Assembly: GCF_010993955.1 (NCBI RefSeq)
Contig: NZ_WIXL01000005.1
Span: 124,001-188,000 of the forward strand
Direction of reading: 5' to 3'
Length of the DNA stretch: 64,000 bases
DNA from: Oceanobacillus halotolerans
GTDB lineage: Bacteria; Bacillota; Bacilli; Bacillales; Amphibacillaceae
Shown: piece by piece, positions 27,746-36,380 of the stretch
Layout of the letters: each line of letters opens with the position of its first letter
Position numbering within the stretch: the first letter of the stretch is position 1
Notes under the pieces: generated by a model
Database searches by the model: none
Told to the model about the DNA's origin: nothing
What the model saw: the letters and a program-made list of their open reading frames with translations, nothing else
Program-made: the position numbers and the translations under genes

Positions 27746-28005
27746 GGTTGATTGTACCTCCTTTAGTATGTATATTTACACTAGCATAAGGCTTTAGTTA
27801 TTGACAAGTTTCTTCACAGATCAATGAAGAAATGGATCATAATAATGGATAGTATACATAGGAATTACAAAAACATATTTCCTGTGCTACTATATAATAA
27901 GGTACTAAAGAGTGAATATACGTTGCTAAACTTAGCGATGATAATCAACGTACGGATTAGCTTTCGTACTCTACAGTTATATCAATGCTAGAAAGGATGT
28001 CTTCG

Positions 28006-28533
28006 TTGACAGAAACCAATCGAAGTAAAAATGAATGGGTGGAATGGGCAAAAGCAATATTAATTGCCGTTTTTGTTGCCTTTTTACTACGGTCATTTGT
28101 ATTCGCAACATCAATTGTGGAAGGCGAAAGTATGAATCCAACACTAGAGAACGGAGAACGTGTTGTATTTAATAAATTTGTCTATTTAGTAGGGGAACCT
28201 GAACGCGGTGATATTGTTATCATACAACGGCCAACTAAAAATTATGTAAAACGAGTCATCGCATTACCTGGGGAAACTATCAAGATGGAAGACCATTTGT
28301 TATATATAAATGGAGAAAAATACCAGCAACACTTTATTAATGAAAAGGCTCAATTTCGAACTGGGAATTTTGGTCCTATTCAAATTCCTGAAGGTAATTA
28401 TTTCGTAATGGGAGATAATCGTGCGATTAGCAAGGATAGCCGAAATGGGCTTGGGTTGATTGAAGAAGATGATATTATCGGAAGATCTGAATTTATCTTT
28501 TTTCCTTTTGATCAATGGGGTATTACAAGATAA
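28006..28533 (+). CDS. sipT: Type I signal peptidase
   Basis: Cleaves signal peptides of exported proteins at the outer face of the membrane. The start chosen is TTG at 28006 (AAAGGATG upstream), giving 175 residues; an ATG at 27985 has no ribosome site. One TM helix (ILIAVFVAFLLRSFVF), then catalytic Ser42 in GESMNPTL, catalytic Lys82 in YVKRVIALPGE and the GDNRAISKDSR box near 135. The single TM segment and size fit the Bacillus SipS/SipT group. The exact paralogue name is uncertain. Confidence 0.92.
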   Translation: MTETNRSKNEWVEWAKAILIAVFVAFLLRSFVFATSIVEGESMNPTLENGERVVFNKFVYLVGEPERGDIVIIQRPTKNYVKRVIALPGETIKMEDHLLYINGEKYQQHFINEKAQFRTGNFGPIQIPEGNYFVMGDNRAISKDSRNGLGLIEEDDIIGRSEFIFFPFDQWGITR

Positions 28534-28566
28534 GGGGCAGACCCTATAGTTGTCTGTCCCTTTTTT
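28532..28566 (+). terminator. Intrinsic terminator after the signal peptidase gene
   Basis: AAGGGGCAGAC, loop, GTCTGTCCCTT, then TTTT. It overlaps the stop codon. Repeat C2 follows directly. Confidence 0.85.
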
Positions 28567-28567
28567 A

Positions 28568-28693
28568 CACGTTAGGAAAGTATAAAATTTTAGCTATGAA
28601 GTAGAATCGACGTTGCTAATATTTTAATGTCCTAAGTATAAGAAAAACTAACACACATTCGCTAAGGGACGAGCGAATACAATTTTTTCTAAT
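28568..28693. repeat. Interspersed repeat family C, copy C2 (inverted)
   Basis: The reverse complement of the C1/C3 unit: it starts CACGTTAGGAAAGTATAAAA and ends with the ATTCGCTAAGGGACGAGCGA hairpin and TTTTTCTAA. It lies immediately past a gene end, as C1 does. Confidence 0.8.
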
Positions 28694-28734
28694 CGTCAAA
28701 ATATTAGAACTGTGGATGACTGAACAACAGGAAC

Positions 28735-28815
28735 AGCCACGTCCAGCTACGACGGATAGGATGTTCCTAGTTCAGGCATTGCGATTGACGTGGCGTTCTT
28801 AGCCTGTAAGAGCGC
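28735..28815. repeat. Short repeat with GATTGACGTGGCGTTCTTAG block
   Basis: The block GATTGACGTGGCGTTCTTAG (28784-28803) recurs exactly at 42411-42430 inside repeat E2. A shorter ACGTGGCGTTCTTAG match is at 31473-31487 and GGACGTGGCGTT at 40541. The flanks (CACGTCCAGCTACG, TAAGAGCGCTTCTAGCTC) can form hairpins. No gene. Confidence 0.6.
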
Positions 28816-28831
28816 TTCTAGCTCTTGTTCC

Positions 28832-28918
28832 TTATTCATGGTCAAAAATCAAGTAACCAATATTTAGCGCGATGATTCCTATGCTAACAACCCCTAAAAG
28901 TACTTCCCACATTTCCAT
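28832..28918 (-). CDS. Small membrane peptide, 28 residues
   Basis: ATG at 28918 with AAGGGGGTG seven bases upstream. The peptide has a short acidic start (MEMWEV), one hydrophobic segment (LLGVVSIGIIALNIGYLIF) and ends DHE. It resembles in style single-TM helper peptides of membrane complexes, but I recognise no family. It is transcribed divergently from the zinc-ribbon protein gene at 29102. The good ribosome site and clean amphiphilic design argue for a real gene. Confidence 0.55.
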   Translation of the reverse strand: MEMWEVLLGVVSIGIIALNIGYLIFDHE

Positions 28919-29101
28919 TTCGAGAGCACCCCCTTCAAAGTCTCTATGTAAACCATTATTCACTATTAATTCTACCCTACTTTATCATACCAATTTCCCT
29001 AGCGAAAATAAAGAAAAACTTTAGCTAATAAGGTTTTACCCTATTTCAAACTACGTTAAAATAAAAATATACATCTCTATAGATGAAAGTTGGAAATCAT
29101 T

Positions 29102-30262
29102 ATGCCTCATTGCCCTTATTGTGGAACAAAAGTAAAAGAAGATGAATTATTTTGTATTAAATGTGGGAAAGCATTGCCAAAAGATATAAAAAGTCGAATT
29201 GGACCCCAAAAAAATGTTAATAAGTATTGGCTAATTCCAGTTGGTGTAATGCTATTAACGACGATTGCAATTGGTACCTATTATTTATTCTTACAAAGCC
29301 ACACAACACAGGCTAAAACCCTTTATAAACAAGGCGAGGAGCACATTCTTGATGGGGATTATGATACAGCACAGGAAGCTTTTGAAAATGCCTTAGATTA
29401 TAAGGGCTCATTTTCTCAAGCAACTATTGCCTTATCATTTCTAAAAAAAGCAAGTCAAGTAGATGCTAAAGTGGAAGAAGCATTACAATTATCTGATAAG
29501 AAAAGCTTCCAAGAAGCATTACGTCTTATACAAGAGGCGGAACAGGACATAAGTGATTTTAATGGAACTGGGGTTACAGAATTAATTAATAAAATCATGC
29601 AAACACGTCATGAAATTCAAATAAGCCAGTTACATGACATCATGGAAGGTTCTCCAAGTATTGATGACTTAAAAATCTTACTTTGGGAAGCAGAATCTAT
29701 CAATAATGAAGAAGCTGCAAAGATTGCAGAAAACATTCGCAGCAAGATCGTGGATTTTACCTTTACAAGAGCAAGTGAGCAATTAAACCATAACCATTTT
29801 TCCGATGCGTTGATTCTTGTTGAAGATGGATTGAAATACGCTCCAAACTCAGAAAAGTTACAGAGTTTGAAAACAACCATCGAAAAGGAAAAGGTAGCCT
29901 TTGAAACGACTCAACAAGAACGGATCGAACAAGCGATCAACACTGCCACTGAGGAGCAACAGTTGAACGAAACGAATGCGTTAGAAGTTACTTCCCTTCA
30001 AGTCGAAACAGATGATGAAAATAATATTGTTGTCAAAGGGGAAGTGGAAAGTGTCGCAACAGTTCCCATCAATTCTATATTAGTAGAATATACTATTTTG
30101 ACGAAAGAGGAAACAGAACTTTTATCAAATGAAGTATATGTATTTCCAGACAAATTATATCCAAATGAATCAGGAAAGTTTGAGTTCACTCATTATGATA
30201 TAGATAATGACGGAAATGATTATAGGGTTGAAGTGGATAAAATGAAATGGTATGTAGAGTAA
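29102..30262 (+). CDS. Zinc-ribbon, TPR-like membrane protein
   Basis: A protein of 386 residues, function unknown. It opens with a zinc ribbon (CPYCG near 4 and CIKCG near 20), followed by one TM helix (WLIPVGVMLLTTIAIGTYYLF near 46), a helical region with a TPR-like repeat (GDYDTAQEAFENALDY) continuing to about 290, and a C-terminal beta-rich domain about 300-386. The ribbon is cytosolic and the rest extracellular, by analogy with YvbJ/TcaA-type proteins. The start at ATG 29102 puts the ribbon at the very N-terminus. It precedes a protease gene by 34 bp; the two probably form an operon. Confidence 0.8.
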   Translation: MPHCPYCGTKVKEDELFCIKCGKALPKDIKSRIGPQKNVNKYWLIPVGVMLLTTIAIGTYYLFLQSHTTQAKTLYKQGEEHILDGDYDTAQEAFENALDYKGSFSQATIALSFLKKASQVDAKVEEALQLSDKKSFQEALRLIQEAEQDISDFNGTGVTELINKIMQTRHEIQISQLHDIMEGSPSIDDLKILLWEAESINNEEAAKIAENIRSKIVDFTFTRASEQLNHNHFSDALILVEDGLKYAPNSEKLQSLKTTIEKEKVAFETTQQERIEQAINTATEEQQLNETNALEVTSLQVETDDENNIVVKGEVESVATVPINSILVEYTILTKEETELLSNEVYVFPDKLYPNESGKFEFTHYDIDNDGNDYRVEVDKMKWYVE

Positions 30263-30296
30263 CATTTATGCATTATAGACTAATGGAGTGAACAGG

Positions 30297-31436
30297 ATGC
30301 ACAAGAAAATGTATGCACCAATTATCGTATCTAGTATTCTCGTAATCATCGGTGTCAGTATAGGTATAGCTATCTACTATGATTGGAAAAACACAAGTAT
30401 CACAACAGATAGTGATGTCATTCACGAAGTAGAAAGTAATTCAGATGGGCTTGATTTAAAAACAATTATTCATGAAGCAGAAAAAAATGTAATGTTAATT
30501 GAAGGTCAACAAGATCAACATTCCACCGCCGGCTCAGGTTTTTTATATAATGATCGCGGAGATATTATAACAAATGCACATGTTGTGAAAAATGCCGATA
30601 TTATATATGTACGGACATCAAATGCACGAGTTTACCCAGCTGCAGTTGTTGGAATGGGAGACAAAACGGATATTGCTGTTATTCGAGTACCACAGCTAGC
30701 TGGCCAAACACCACTAGAAGTAGAAAAAGAGACTAAAGCAGAGATTAGTGATGAGGTTATTGCTCTCGGAAGTCCACACGGTTTCCAAAATACAGTAACG
30801 TTAGGCATCATTTCTGGAACAGAGCGGAATTTTTCCGTGGATGGGTTTGATTATAATAATGTTTATCAAATTTCAGCACAAATTACGGAAGGAAATAGTG
30901 GCGGACCTTTAATTAAAAGAGAGACGGGAAAAGTAGTTGGGATCAATTCGGTTGGAACAAATGATGGAACACTTGGTTTTAGTATACCGATCGATGAGGT
31001 TATTGACCAAATTGAACAATGGTCTAATGAAACACAAAATGATCAACTAGAATTTGCTAGTACATCTGATATTGTGGATAAAATAAATTCAGAGCAATTA
31101 GAGGAAGATGCAGCATATATCATAGATTATTTCTTTGAAAGTATTTCTATCAGAGACTATGTAGGTGCCTATGCACTCTTAGGTAGTGAAATACAAGGTC
31201 AACATTCCTATGCCGATTTTCGTGAGGGGTATATTCATACGATTAACATTGAATATGACGAACCTACAATGGAAATAACAGAAGATAAACAAGCATCTGT
31301 ATCGACAACCGTTACAATGGAAGAAAAATTACCTAACGAAGAAGAAAATAATGTGACTAATATCTCTTATTATTTTACACTTGGTTATGAAAACGACCAA
31401 CTCAAAATACTAAACATATCCAATGAAGAGGAATAA
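30297..31436 (+). CDS. Membrane-anchored trypsin-like (HtrA-type) serine protease without PDZ
   Basis: A protein of 379 residues. One N-terminal TM anchor (IIVSSILVIIGVSIGIAIYY), an extracellular S1 protease domain with the triad His in ITNAHVV near 93, Asp in DKTDIAVIRV near 123 and Ser in EGNSGGPL near 199, then about 100 residues resembling an NTF2-like domain in place of PDZ. All catalytic residues are present, so it should be active. ATG at 30297 with GGAG eight bases upstream; the GTG at 30288 is part of that site. Its operon partner is the zinc-ribbon protein. Confidence 0.85.
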   Translation: MHKKMYAPIIVSSILVIIGVSIGIAIYYDWKNTSITTDSDVIHEVESNSDGLDLKTIIHEAEKNVMLIEGQQDQHSTAGSGFLYNDRGDIITNAHVVKNADIIYVRTSNARVYPAAVVGMGDKTDIAVIRVPQLAGQTPLEVEKETKAEISDEVIALGSPHGFQNTVTLGIISGTERNFSVDGFDYNNVYQISAQITEGNSGGPLIKRETGKVVGINSVGTNDGTLGFSIPIDEVIDQIEQWSNETQNDQLEFASTSDIVDKINSEQLEEDAAYIIDYFFESISIRDYVGAYALLGSEIQGQHSYADFREGYIHTINIEYDEPTMEITEDKQASVSTTVTMEEKLPNEEENNVTNISYYFTLGYENDQLKILNISNEEE

Positions 31437-31512
31437 TCGGCCATTCGGACGCACAGTATGTATTACTAGTGTACGTGGCGTTCTTAGTCATCCTCTCCCT
31501 CACTAGTTATCA

Positions 31513-31650
31513 CGTCATAACTGGCAGTAAAACCCCCATTTCAAGACATCAACATTCAAAGAAGTGTAAGTGGGGGATGAACTGCCAGTAAAGTCCTGAT
31601 AAGTTCAACTAACATTCAGTGGGGGATGAAAGAAAACCCCACTGAATGAG
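31513..31650 (-). repeat. Structured repeat family E, copy E1
   Basis: The inverted orientation of E2 and E3. It holds two hairpins: ACTGGCAG and CCCCCAT pairing with GTGGGGG and CTGCCAGT, and CATTCAGTGGGG pairing with CCCCACTGAATG. Between them is the conserved linker with GATAAGTTCAACTAAC. Stem bases differ from E3 but pairing is kept. Confidence 0.8.
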
Positions 31651-31662
31651 TTTGTCTTTATG

Positions 31663-31701
31663 AAAATAACCAAACAACGCTTATCGTTGTTTGGTTATTT
31701 T
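31663..31701. terminator. Strong intrinsic terminator after the protease gene
   Basis: A perfect 17-bp stem AAAATAACCAAACAACG, loop CTTAT, CGTTGTTTGGTTATTTT. It lies 227 bp past the protease gene, after E1. Confidence 0.85.
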
Positions 31702-31704
31702 AAA

Positions 31705-31920
31705 GAGGATGTTCAAAAAGTCCGGTAAAAATGACACATCTAATTTCTTCGTTGGCTTGCTTTTTTAGCTCCTTGGAAAAGAATGACACTTTTCCTGCGT
31801 GCGATGTAGATTCTAGTGAGCATTCCTTGTGCTCACGTATTAATTGCATACGCTCCGCTGCTCAAGGCTTCGCCGCCTCGAACTTCTCGGTCCTTTTTAT
31901 CCTCCTTTTTGAACACGCAC
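31705..31920. repeat. Interspersed repeat family B, copy B1
   Basis: 216 bp from GAGGATGTTCAAAAAGTCCG to TCCTTTTTGAACACGCAC. The ends share GTTCAAAAAG in inverted orientation, like the termini of a small non-autonomous transposon. Inverted copy B2 is at 36130-36347 and a diverged direct copy B3 at 39222-39489. An 85-codon open frame inside also appears in B2; I treat it as a by-product of the repeat. Confidence 0.8.
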
Positions 31921-31999
31921 TTAAACTAATACTTCAGCTAAGTATCTACCTTAAGTCTCTACTTCCCATACAGGAAAAAACTAAATAGAAAACTAAAAT

Positions 32000-33955
32000 T
32001 TATGAAGTACTTGGTAATAGCTCTGTTAATTCTTCTGGTGGTAGTGGTTTACTAAAAAAGTATCCTTGCATTTCATCACACTTTTCTTGTTCTAAAAATG
32101 CCAATTGATCTTTTGTTTCGACTCCTTCTGCAATCACCTTCATGTCTAACGAATGGGACATATGGATGATCGACTTTACAATTGCTTGATTTTGCTTTTG
32201 ATTTTCATCCATAAACATTTTATCGATTTTTAATTTTGTAATAGGAAACATACTTAAGTATTTAAATGAAGAATAACCTGTACCAAAATCATCAATGGAA
32301 ACAAGTACCCCAAGTTTTCGTAGGCGATCTAAGGTACTTAGAATATATTCCTCATTCGCCATCGCCATACTCTCTGTTATTTCTAACTCTAAATAGTTGG
32401 CAGGTAATCCTGTTGTCATCAACACTCTTTCGACTTTTTCTACAAGAGATCGCTGGTTAAATTGTTTTGCTGATAAATTAACACTAACGATAACAGGCTC
32501 ATATCCCTGGTCTTGCCATGCTTTATTTTGTTTGCATGCCTCTTGTATTACCCAGTCACCTAACTCGATAATCAAGCCTGTTTTTTCTGCTAACGAAATA
32601 AACTGATCTGGCGGAATGTATCCTTTTACAGGGTGATTCCATCGTAACAAAGCCTCTAATCCAATCACTTTTCCTGTATGTAAATTTTTTTGCGGTTGAT
32701 AATGTAATTCAAATTGCTCTTTTTTTATCGCCTGTCGTAATTCACTTTCCATTGTTAGCATGGTTTTAAAATTATCAGAAATGGATGATTCAAATAAATT
32801 ATAATGATTTCGATGCTTTTCTTTAATAACATACATAGCGGAATCTGCGTGTTTAATTAAATCATTTGGTGTTTTTCCATTCTCTGGATAAAGGCTTATT
32901 CCAATACTAACCGATGTATATACTTCATAATCATCAATTTTTATCGGTTTTTCAAATGATTTAATTAAAAGCTTTGCTAGTTCTTTTGCTGCTTTTGGAT
33001 CTCTTGTGTTTCGGTGTAAGATTAAAAACTCATCACCACTCATCCGTGCGATAAACGTATCTGTTTCAAGAAAAGACTTCATCCTTTCCCCACAGGCTTG
33101 TAGTAACCTGTCACCAAATTGATAACCTAGCGTATCATTAATTTCCTTAAAGTAATCCAAATCAATAAAATACACAGCTAATTTTTCATTATCTTTTTCA
33201 GCTTGTTTGATTGCCTCTTTTAGTACCTTTTGAAAATAATTTCGATTGGGTAAATCTGTTAATTCATCATAGTAGGCCATATACTCAATACGCTTTTCAT
33301 TTTCAATTTGTTCTGTAATATCTTTGAAAACCGCAGCCCGAATAATGGTCCCATGATCATTATAAGGATGTTCGATTATTTCAATATAGAATGGTGTACC
33401 ATCTTTTTTGACTCCAGTTAATTCATAGGGTTTTGTTGGATCTAAGTGCATCCTTTTAAGTTGATCTCTACTATGATGATCAATCAGTTGTTCTATCTTC
33501 ATCTGTTGGACCTCTGAGCGATCATACCCAAACAAAGTAGCGAATGTTGTATCACAATCGATAATTTTTTCCTCATTATATAAAACCGTGCCTTCTGTAC
33601 TGCCCCTCACAAAATGACTAATGTATTTTTTTATTTCACTTGTCTTATTTTGTAAAGATAATTCACTTATAATTAGACAATACATATCATTTGCTAGACG
33701 AATCGATTTCACTTCCATGATCCGCTCTTTATCATTTTTAAGTTCCATTAATAAATGGGTATCATCCTTATCCTTTAGCAAAGCAAAATCTAGATAATCT
33801 GTAATATCCATTTGCGTCATGTTCTCTAGTTGCAACAAAAAATAAGCAGGTTTATTTCCATTCATGATCGTACCATCTCGGTGGACAAAAAGGATCGCAT
33901 CATTTAAGTATGGTAGTACACGTTGGTGTATTGGATCCTCATACTTATGTGACAT
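32000..33955 (-). CDS. PAS-GGDEF-EAL c-di-GMP turnover protein
   Basis: A soluble protein of 651 residues, no TM helix. Two PAS-like sensor regions (about 10-110 and 115-220, the second with FATLFGYDRSEVQQM), a GGDEF domain about 230-390 whose A-site reads MSGDEF near 307, and an EAL domain about 405-645 with GLEALLRWNHP near 433, DDFGTGYSS and KIDKMFM. SGDEF is compatible with cyclase activity and no RxxD inhibitory site precedes it; EAL motifs look intact, so it may make, break or sense c-di-GMP. ATG at 33955 with GGAGGAGGGG upstream; it follows ktrD by 26 bp. Confidence 0.9.
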   Translation of the reverse strand: MSHKYEDPIHQRVLPYLNDAILFVHRDGTIMNGNKPAYFLLQLENMTQMDITDYLDFALLKDKDDTHLLMELKNDKERIMEVKSIRLANDMYCLIISELSLQNKTSEIKKYISHFVRGSTEGTVLYNEEKIIDCDTTFATLFGYDRSEVQQMKIEQLIDHHSRDQLKRMHLDPTKPYELTGVKKDGTPFYIEIIEHPYNDHGTIIRAAVFKDITEQIENEKRIEYMAYYDELTDLPNRNYFQKVLKEAIKQAEKDNEKLAVYFIDLDYFKEINDTLGYQFGDRLLQACGERMKSFLETDTFIARMSGDEFLILHRNTRDPKAAKELAKLLIKSFEKPIKIDDYEVYTSVSIGISLYPENGKTPNDLIKHADSAMYVIKEKHRNHYNLFESSISDNFKTMLTMESELRQAIKKEQFELHYQPQKNLHTGKVIGLEALLRWNHPVKGYIPPDQFISLAEKTGLIIELGDWVIQEACKQNKAWQDQGYEPVIVSVNLSAKQFNQRSLVEKVERVLMTTGLPANYLELEITESMAMANEEYILSTLDRLRKLGVLVSIDDFGTGYSSFKYLSMFPITKLKIDKMFMDENQKQNQAIVKSIIHMSHSLDMKVIAEGVETKDQLAFLEQEKCDEMQGYFFSKPLPPEELTELLPSTS

Positions 33956-33981
33956 GGACTCCCCTCCTCCAAAAAATAGCA

Positions 33982-35346
33982 TTATCCGATAATCATTTTC
34001 TCTTTTGGATAATGGTACTTACCACTTTTCTTAGTTGTTTTAAAGATAAACAAAAAGGTAATAATCCCAACTCTACCGATAAACATGAGAAACATTAGTA
34101 CAACTTTCGAAAAAGTCGTTAATTCACTCGTGATTCCTAATGACAATCCAACGGTACCGAAGGCTGATGTTATTTCAAAAAGAATTTCCGTCATTGAATA
34201 AGGTTCAACGATCGAGACAATTAAAACAGCAAAAAACACAGTACCTATTGCCATTAACGTCACAGTAACAGCTTTTAGTAAATCATCCTCATATACTTCC
34301 CGATTGAAAATCCGTATACTATTCCCACCACGAGCATATGTAATGATGAAAATAACAACTAATGCAAACGTCGTTGTCCGTATTCCACCACCAGCACTAC
34401 TAGGCGAAGCACCAATAAACATTAGAAATGACATAAATAAATGATTCTCTTCAGTTAGTTGACTAACATCCATTGTTGATAATCCACCACTTCTTGTGGT
34501 CACCGATTGAAATAAGGCGTAAAATAGTGCTTCATGCCAAGATTTGTCAGCAAAAAATTTACCAGTATCTAACAAAATAATAAAGACCGCACCGACAACA
34601 ATTAAAATGAAAAATGTCAGTGTCGTTACCTTTGTAAATAACGTAAATCGTAAAAGCGGATTATTGCCAGACCTTGCAAATAGGTAATCTTTTACTTCAA
34701 TTAGTACTGGATAGCCTATCGCACCAAAAATAATCAGTAACATATTGACAAATTGTACAAAATAATCGTCCTTAAAAGGAACTAGTGAGGCACCAGTAAT
34801 ATCAAACCCACCGTTAGTAGTTGCACTAATGGAACCAAAAAAACCTTGAAAATAAGCTTCAGCTGCCGTTGGAAAATACTGTAGATAGTAGGTTCCTAAA
34901 ATAAGAAAGCCAATAAATTCAATCGTTAGTATCACAAAAAAGATTTGTATGATTAAATCAACCATTCCAGCGAAGTTCGTTTGATTCTGGTCAGTCATAA
35001 TTAAGCGTCGCTCACGCAAGCCAATCTTCTTCCCTAATAAAATCCAGATAAAGGTCCCAATTGCCATAACCCCGATAGCACCTAATTGAAGAATACAGGC
35101 AAGTAATATAATGCCTGTTGTACTTAAGGTATCGGCAATTGTAATGGTACTTAATCCTGTTACACTTAATGCACTTACAGCAGTAAATAATTTATCAATA
35201 AAAGCTATGTTTACCCCATCTTGGTAAGCAATTGGTAACGATAAAATAACAGTCGATACAAAAACGGCTAGGAAATAAAATAAAAAGATTAGCTGTACAG
35301 GTGATAATTTATTTAGCCAACCAAACACCTTTTGACGATCGAACAT
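33982..35346 (-). CDS. ktrD: K+ channel subunit KtrD/KtrB (TrkH family)
   Basis: The membrane subunit of a Ktr K+ uptake system, 454 residues with four M1-P-M2 repeats. The four selectivity-filter glycines are in SVTGLST near 62, TTNGGFD near 178, TRSGGLST near 290 and GTVGLS near 403. ATG with AAGGAG upstream. Its RCK partner is probably KtrC (9298-9966). Repeats B1 and B2 in inverted orientation, plus A4, bracket this gene and the GGDEF/EAL gene. KtrB and KtrD differ little; lack of a ktrA neighbour favours KtrD. Confidence 0.9.
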   Translation of the reverse strand: MFDRQKVFGWLNKLSPVQLIFLFYFLAVFVSTVILSLPIAYQDGVNIAFIDKLFTAVSALSVTGLSTITIADTLSTTGIILLACILQLGAIGVMAIGTFIWILLGKKIGLRERRLIMTDQNQTNFAGMVDLIIQIFFVILTIEFIGFLILGTYYLQYFPTAAEAYFQGFFGSISATTNGGFDITGASLVPFKDDYFVQFVNMLLIIFGAIGYPVLIEVKDYLFARSGNNPLLRFTLFTKVTTLTFFILIVVGAVFIILLDTGKFFADKSWHEALFYALFQSVTTRSGGLSTMDVSQLTEENHLFMSFLMFIGASPSSAGGGIRTTTFALVVIFIITYARGGNSIRIFNREVYEDDLLKAVTVTLMAIGTVFFAVLIVSIVEPYSMTEILFEITSAFGTVGLSLGITSELTTFSKVVLMFLMFIGRVGIITFLFIFKTTKKSGKYHYPKEKMIIG

Positions 35347-35540
35347 AATTGGTACTCCTTACGTGTCTACTCTTGATATCGGTGAAGAGCCCTTAATTCT
35401 TTACACCATTATATCAGTGATTATATATTCGCGCTCTCATTTTCGACATTTTTTAAGTAAAATTTATACATTTTGTAGAAAATAGTAATATTATCCTATA
35501 GCATGCTAATACCATAACATATTTCGTCTTCTTTAAAAAT

Positions 35541-36055
35541 ATGGCTGTTTTCTAAAAGTTTGTTGCTTAATAAATAGTTGATGTATTATGTGCAATGAGT
35601 GACATATCTGTTAATTACCGCTACGAAAATACACTACGCTTTCCGCGGACTCCCCACGAGCCTCCGTTGCAAAAACCACACTGCGGGGTCTCTTAGGCTC
35701 GTTTTTCCGCAGGAGTCTACGTGTATTTTCTCCGCTAGTTTGTGCTATTCTATTTCTTATTAATATTGTTATTGATGCTAATACAATAGTTGGTTGGAAC
35801 GGAGGACAGTCGACTCCTGAAGAAAAGCACGTGTCTAGACCTGAGCAGGAAGTGGTCTTCTTCCGGGGAAGCTGAGGCCGTGCCTGCGGTAAAGAAGACA
35901 CTGTGAAAACGAATAGTTTGAACAGATGTCGCACTTATGCCCGTTGTGAAAGCGACTGTCCGTAGCGGAAATCAATACAAAACTTTACTGCACATAATAT
36001 AGATTATGCGTCGCAAAAGTGTAGTTGATTTCGGCATTTTTCATCTATTTATTAT
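35541..36055. repeat. Interspersed repeat family A, copy A4
   Basis: Starts GGCTGTTTTCTAAAAGTTTG and extends to about 36055, with the same interior blocks as A3 (TACGCTTTCCGCGGACTCCC, CGTGTATTTTCTCCGCTAG, GAAAAGCACGTGTCTAGACC, GCACTTATGCCCGTTGTGAA). The right end is diffuse. An open frame of 107 codons across it has no ribosome site. Confidence 0.8.
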
Positions 36056-36129
36056 TAAACGCATAATACCAACTAAAAAATAGCATACCAATCATGTTAA
36101 TAGGTATGCTATTTCACTTGTTCCTTCAA

Positions 36130-36347
36130 GTGCGTGTTCAAAAAGGAGGATTAAAAGGACCGAGAAGTTCGAGGCAGCGTAGCTTTGAGTAGCGGAATGT
36201 ATGCATTTAATACATGAGCACAAGGAATGCTCACTAGAATCTACATCGCACGCAGGAAAAGTGTCATTCTTTTCCAAGGAGCTAAAAAAGCAAGCTAACG
36301 AAGAAATTCGATGTGTCATTTTCACCGGACTTTTTGAACAACCTCTT
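36130..36347. repeat. Interspersed repeat family B, copy B2 (inverted)
   Basis: The reverse complement of B1, from GTGCGTGTTCAAAAAGGAGG to GGACTTTTTGAACAACCTCT. Very similar to B1 over its length, so a recent pair; 4.2 kb separate them. Confidence 0.8.
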
Positions 36348-36380
36348 CAAAGTAAATTAACTAGTAATAGTAAGTAGCTA

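Noticed and set aside
31513-31650. CRISPR-like spacing of GTGGGGGATGAA motifs
   Set aside because: Only two units, in hairpin arms, with no regular spacers and no cas genes in the window.
31731-31988. An 85-codon open frame, with a near-copy at 36092-36325
   Set aside because: Both are translations of the family B repeat. The similarity comes from the DNA repeat; there is no ribosome site or promoter.
35347-35540. c-di-AMP riboswitch upstream of ktrD
   Set aside because: Such switches precede K+ transporter genes in some bacilli, but none of the conserved segments could be found here.
35611-35934. A 107-codon open frame on the minus strand
   Set aside because: Inside repeat A4, no ribosome site, not kept as an open frame in A3 or A6.
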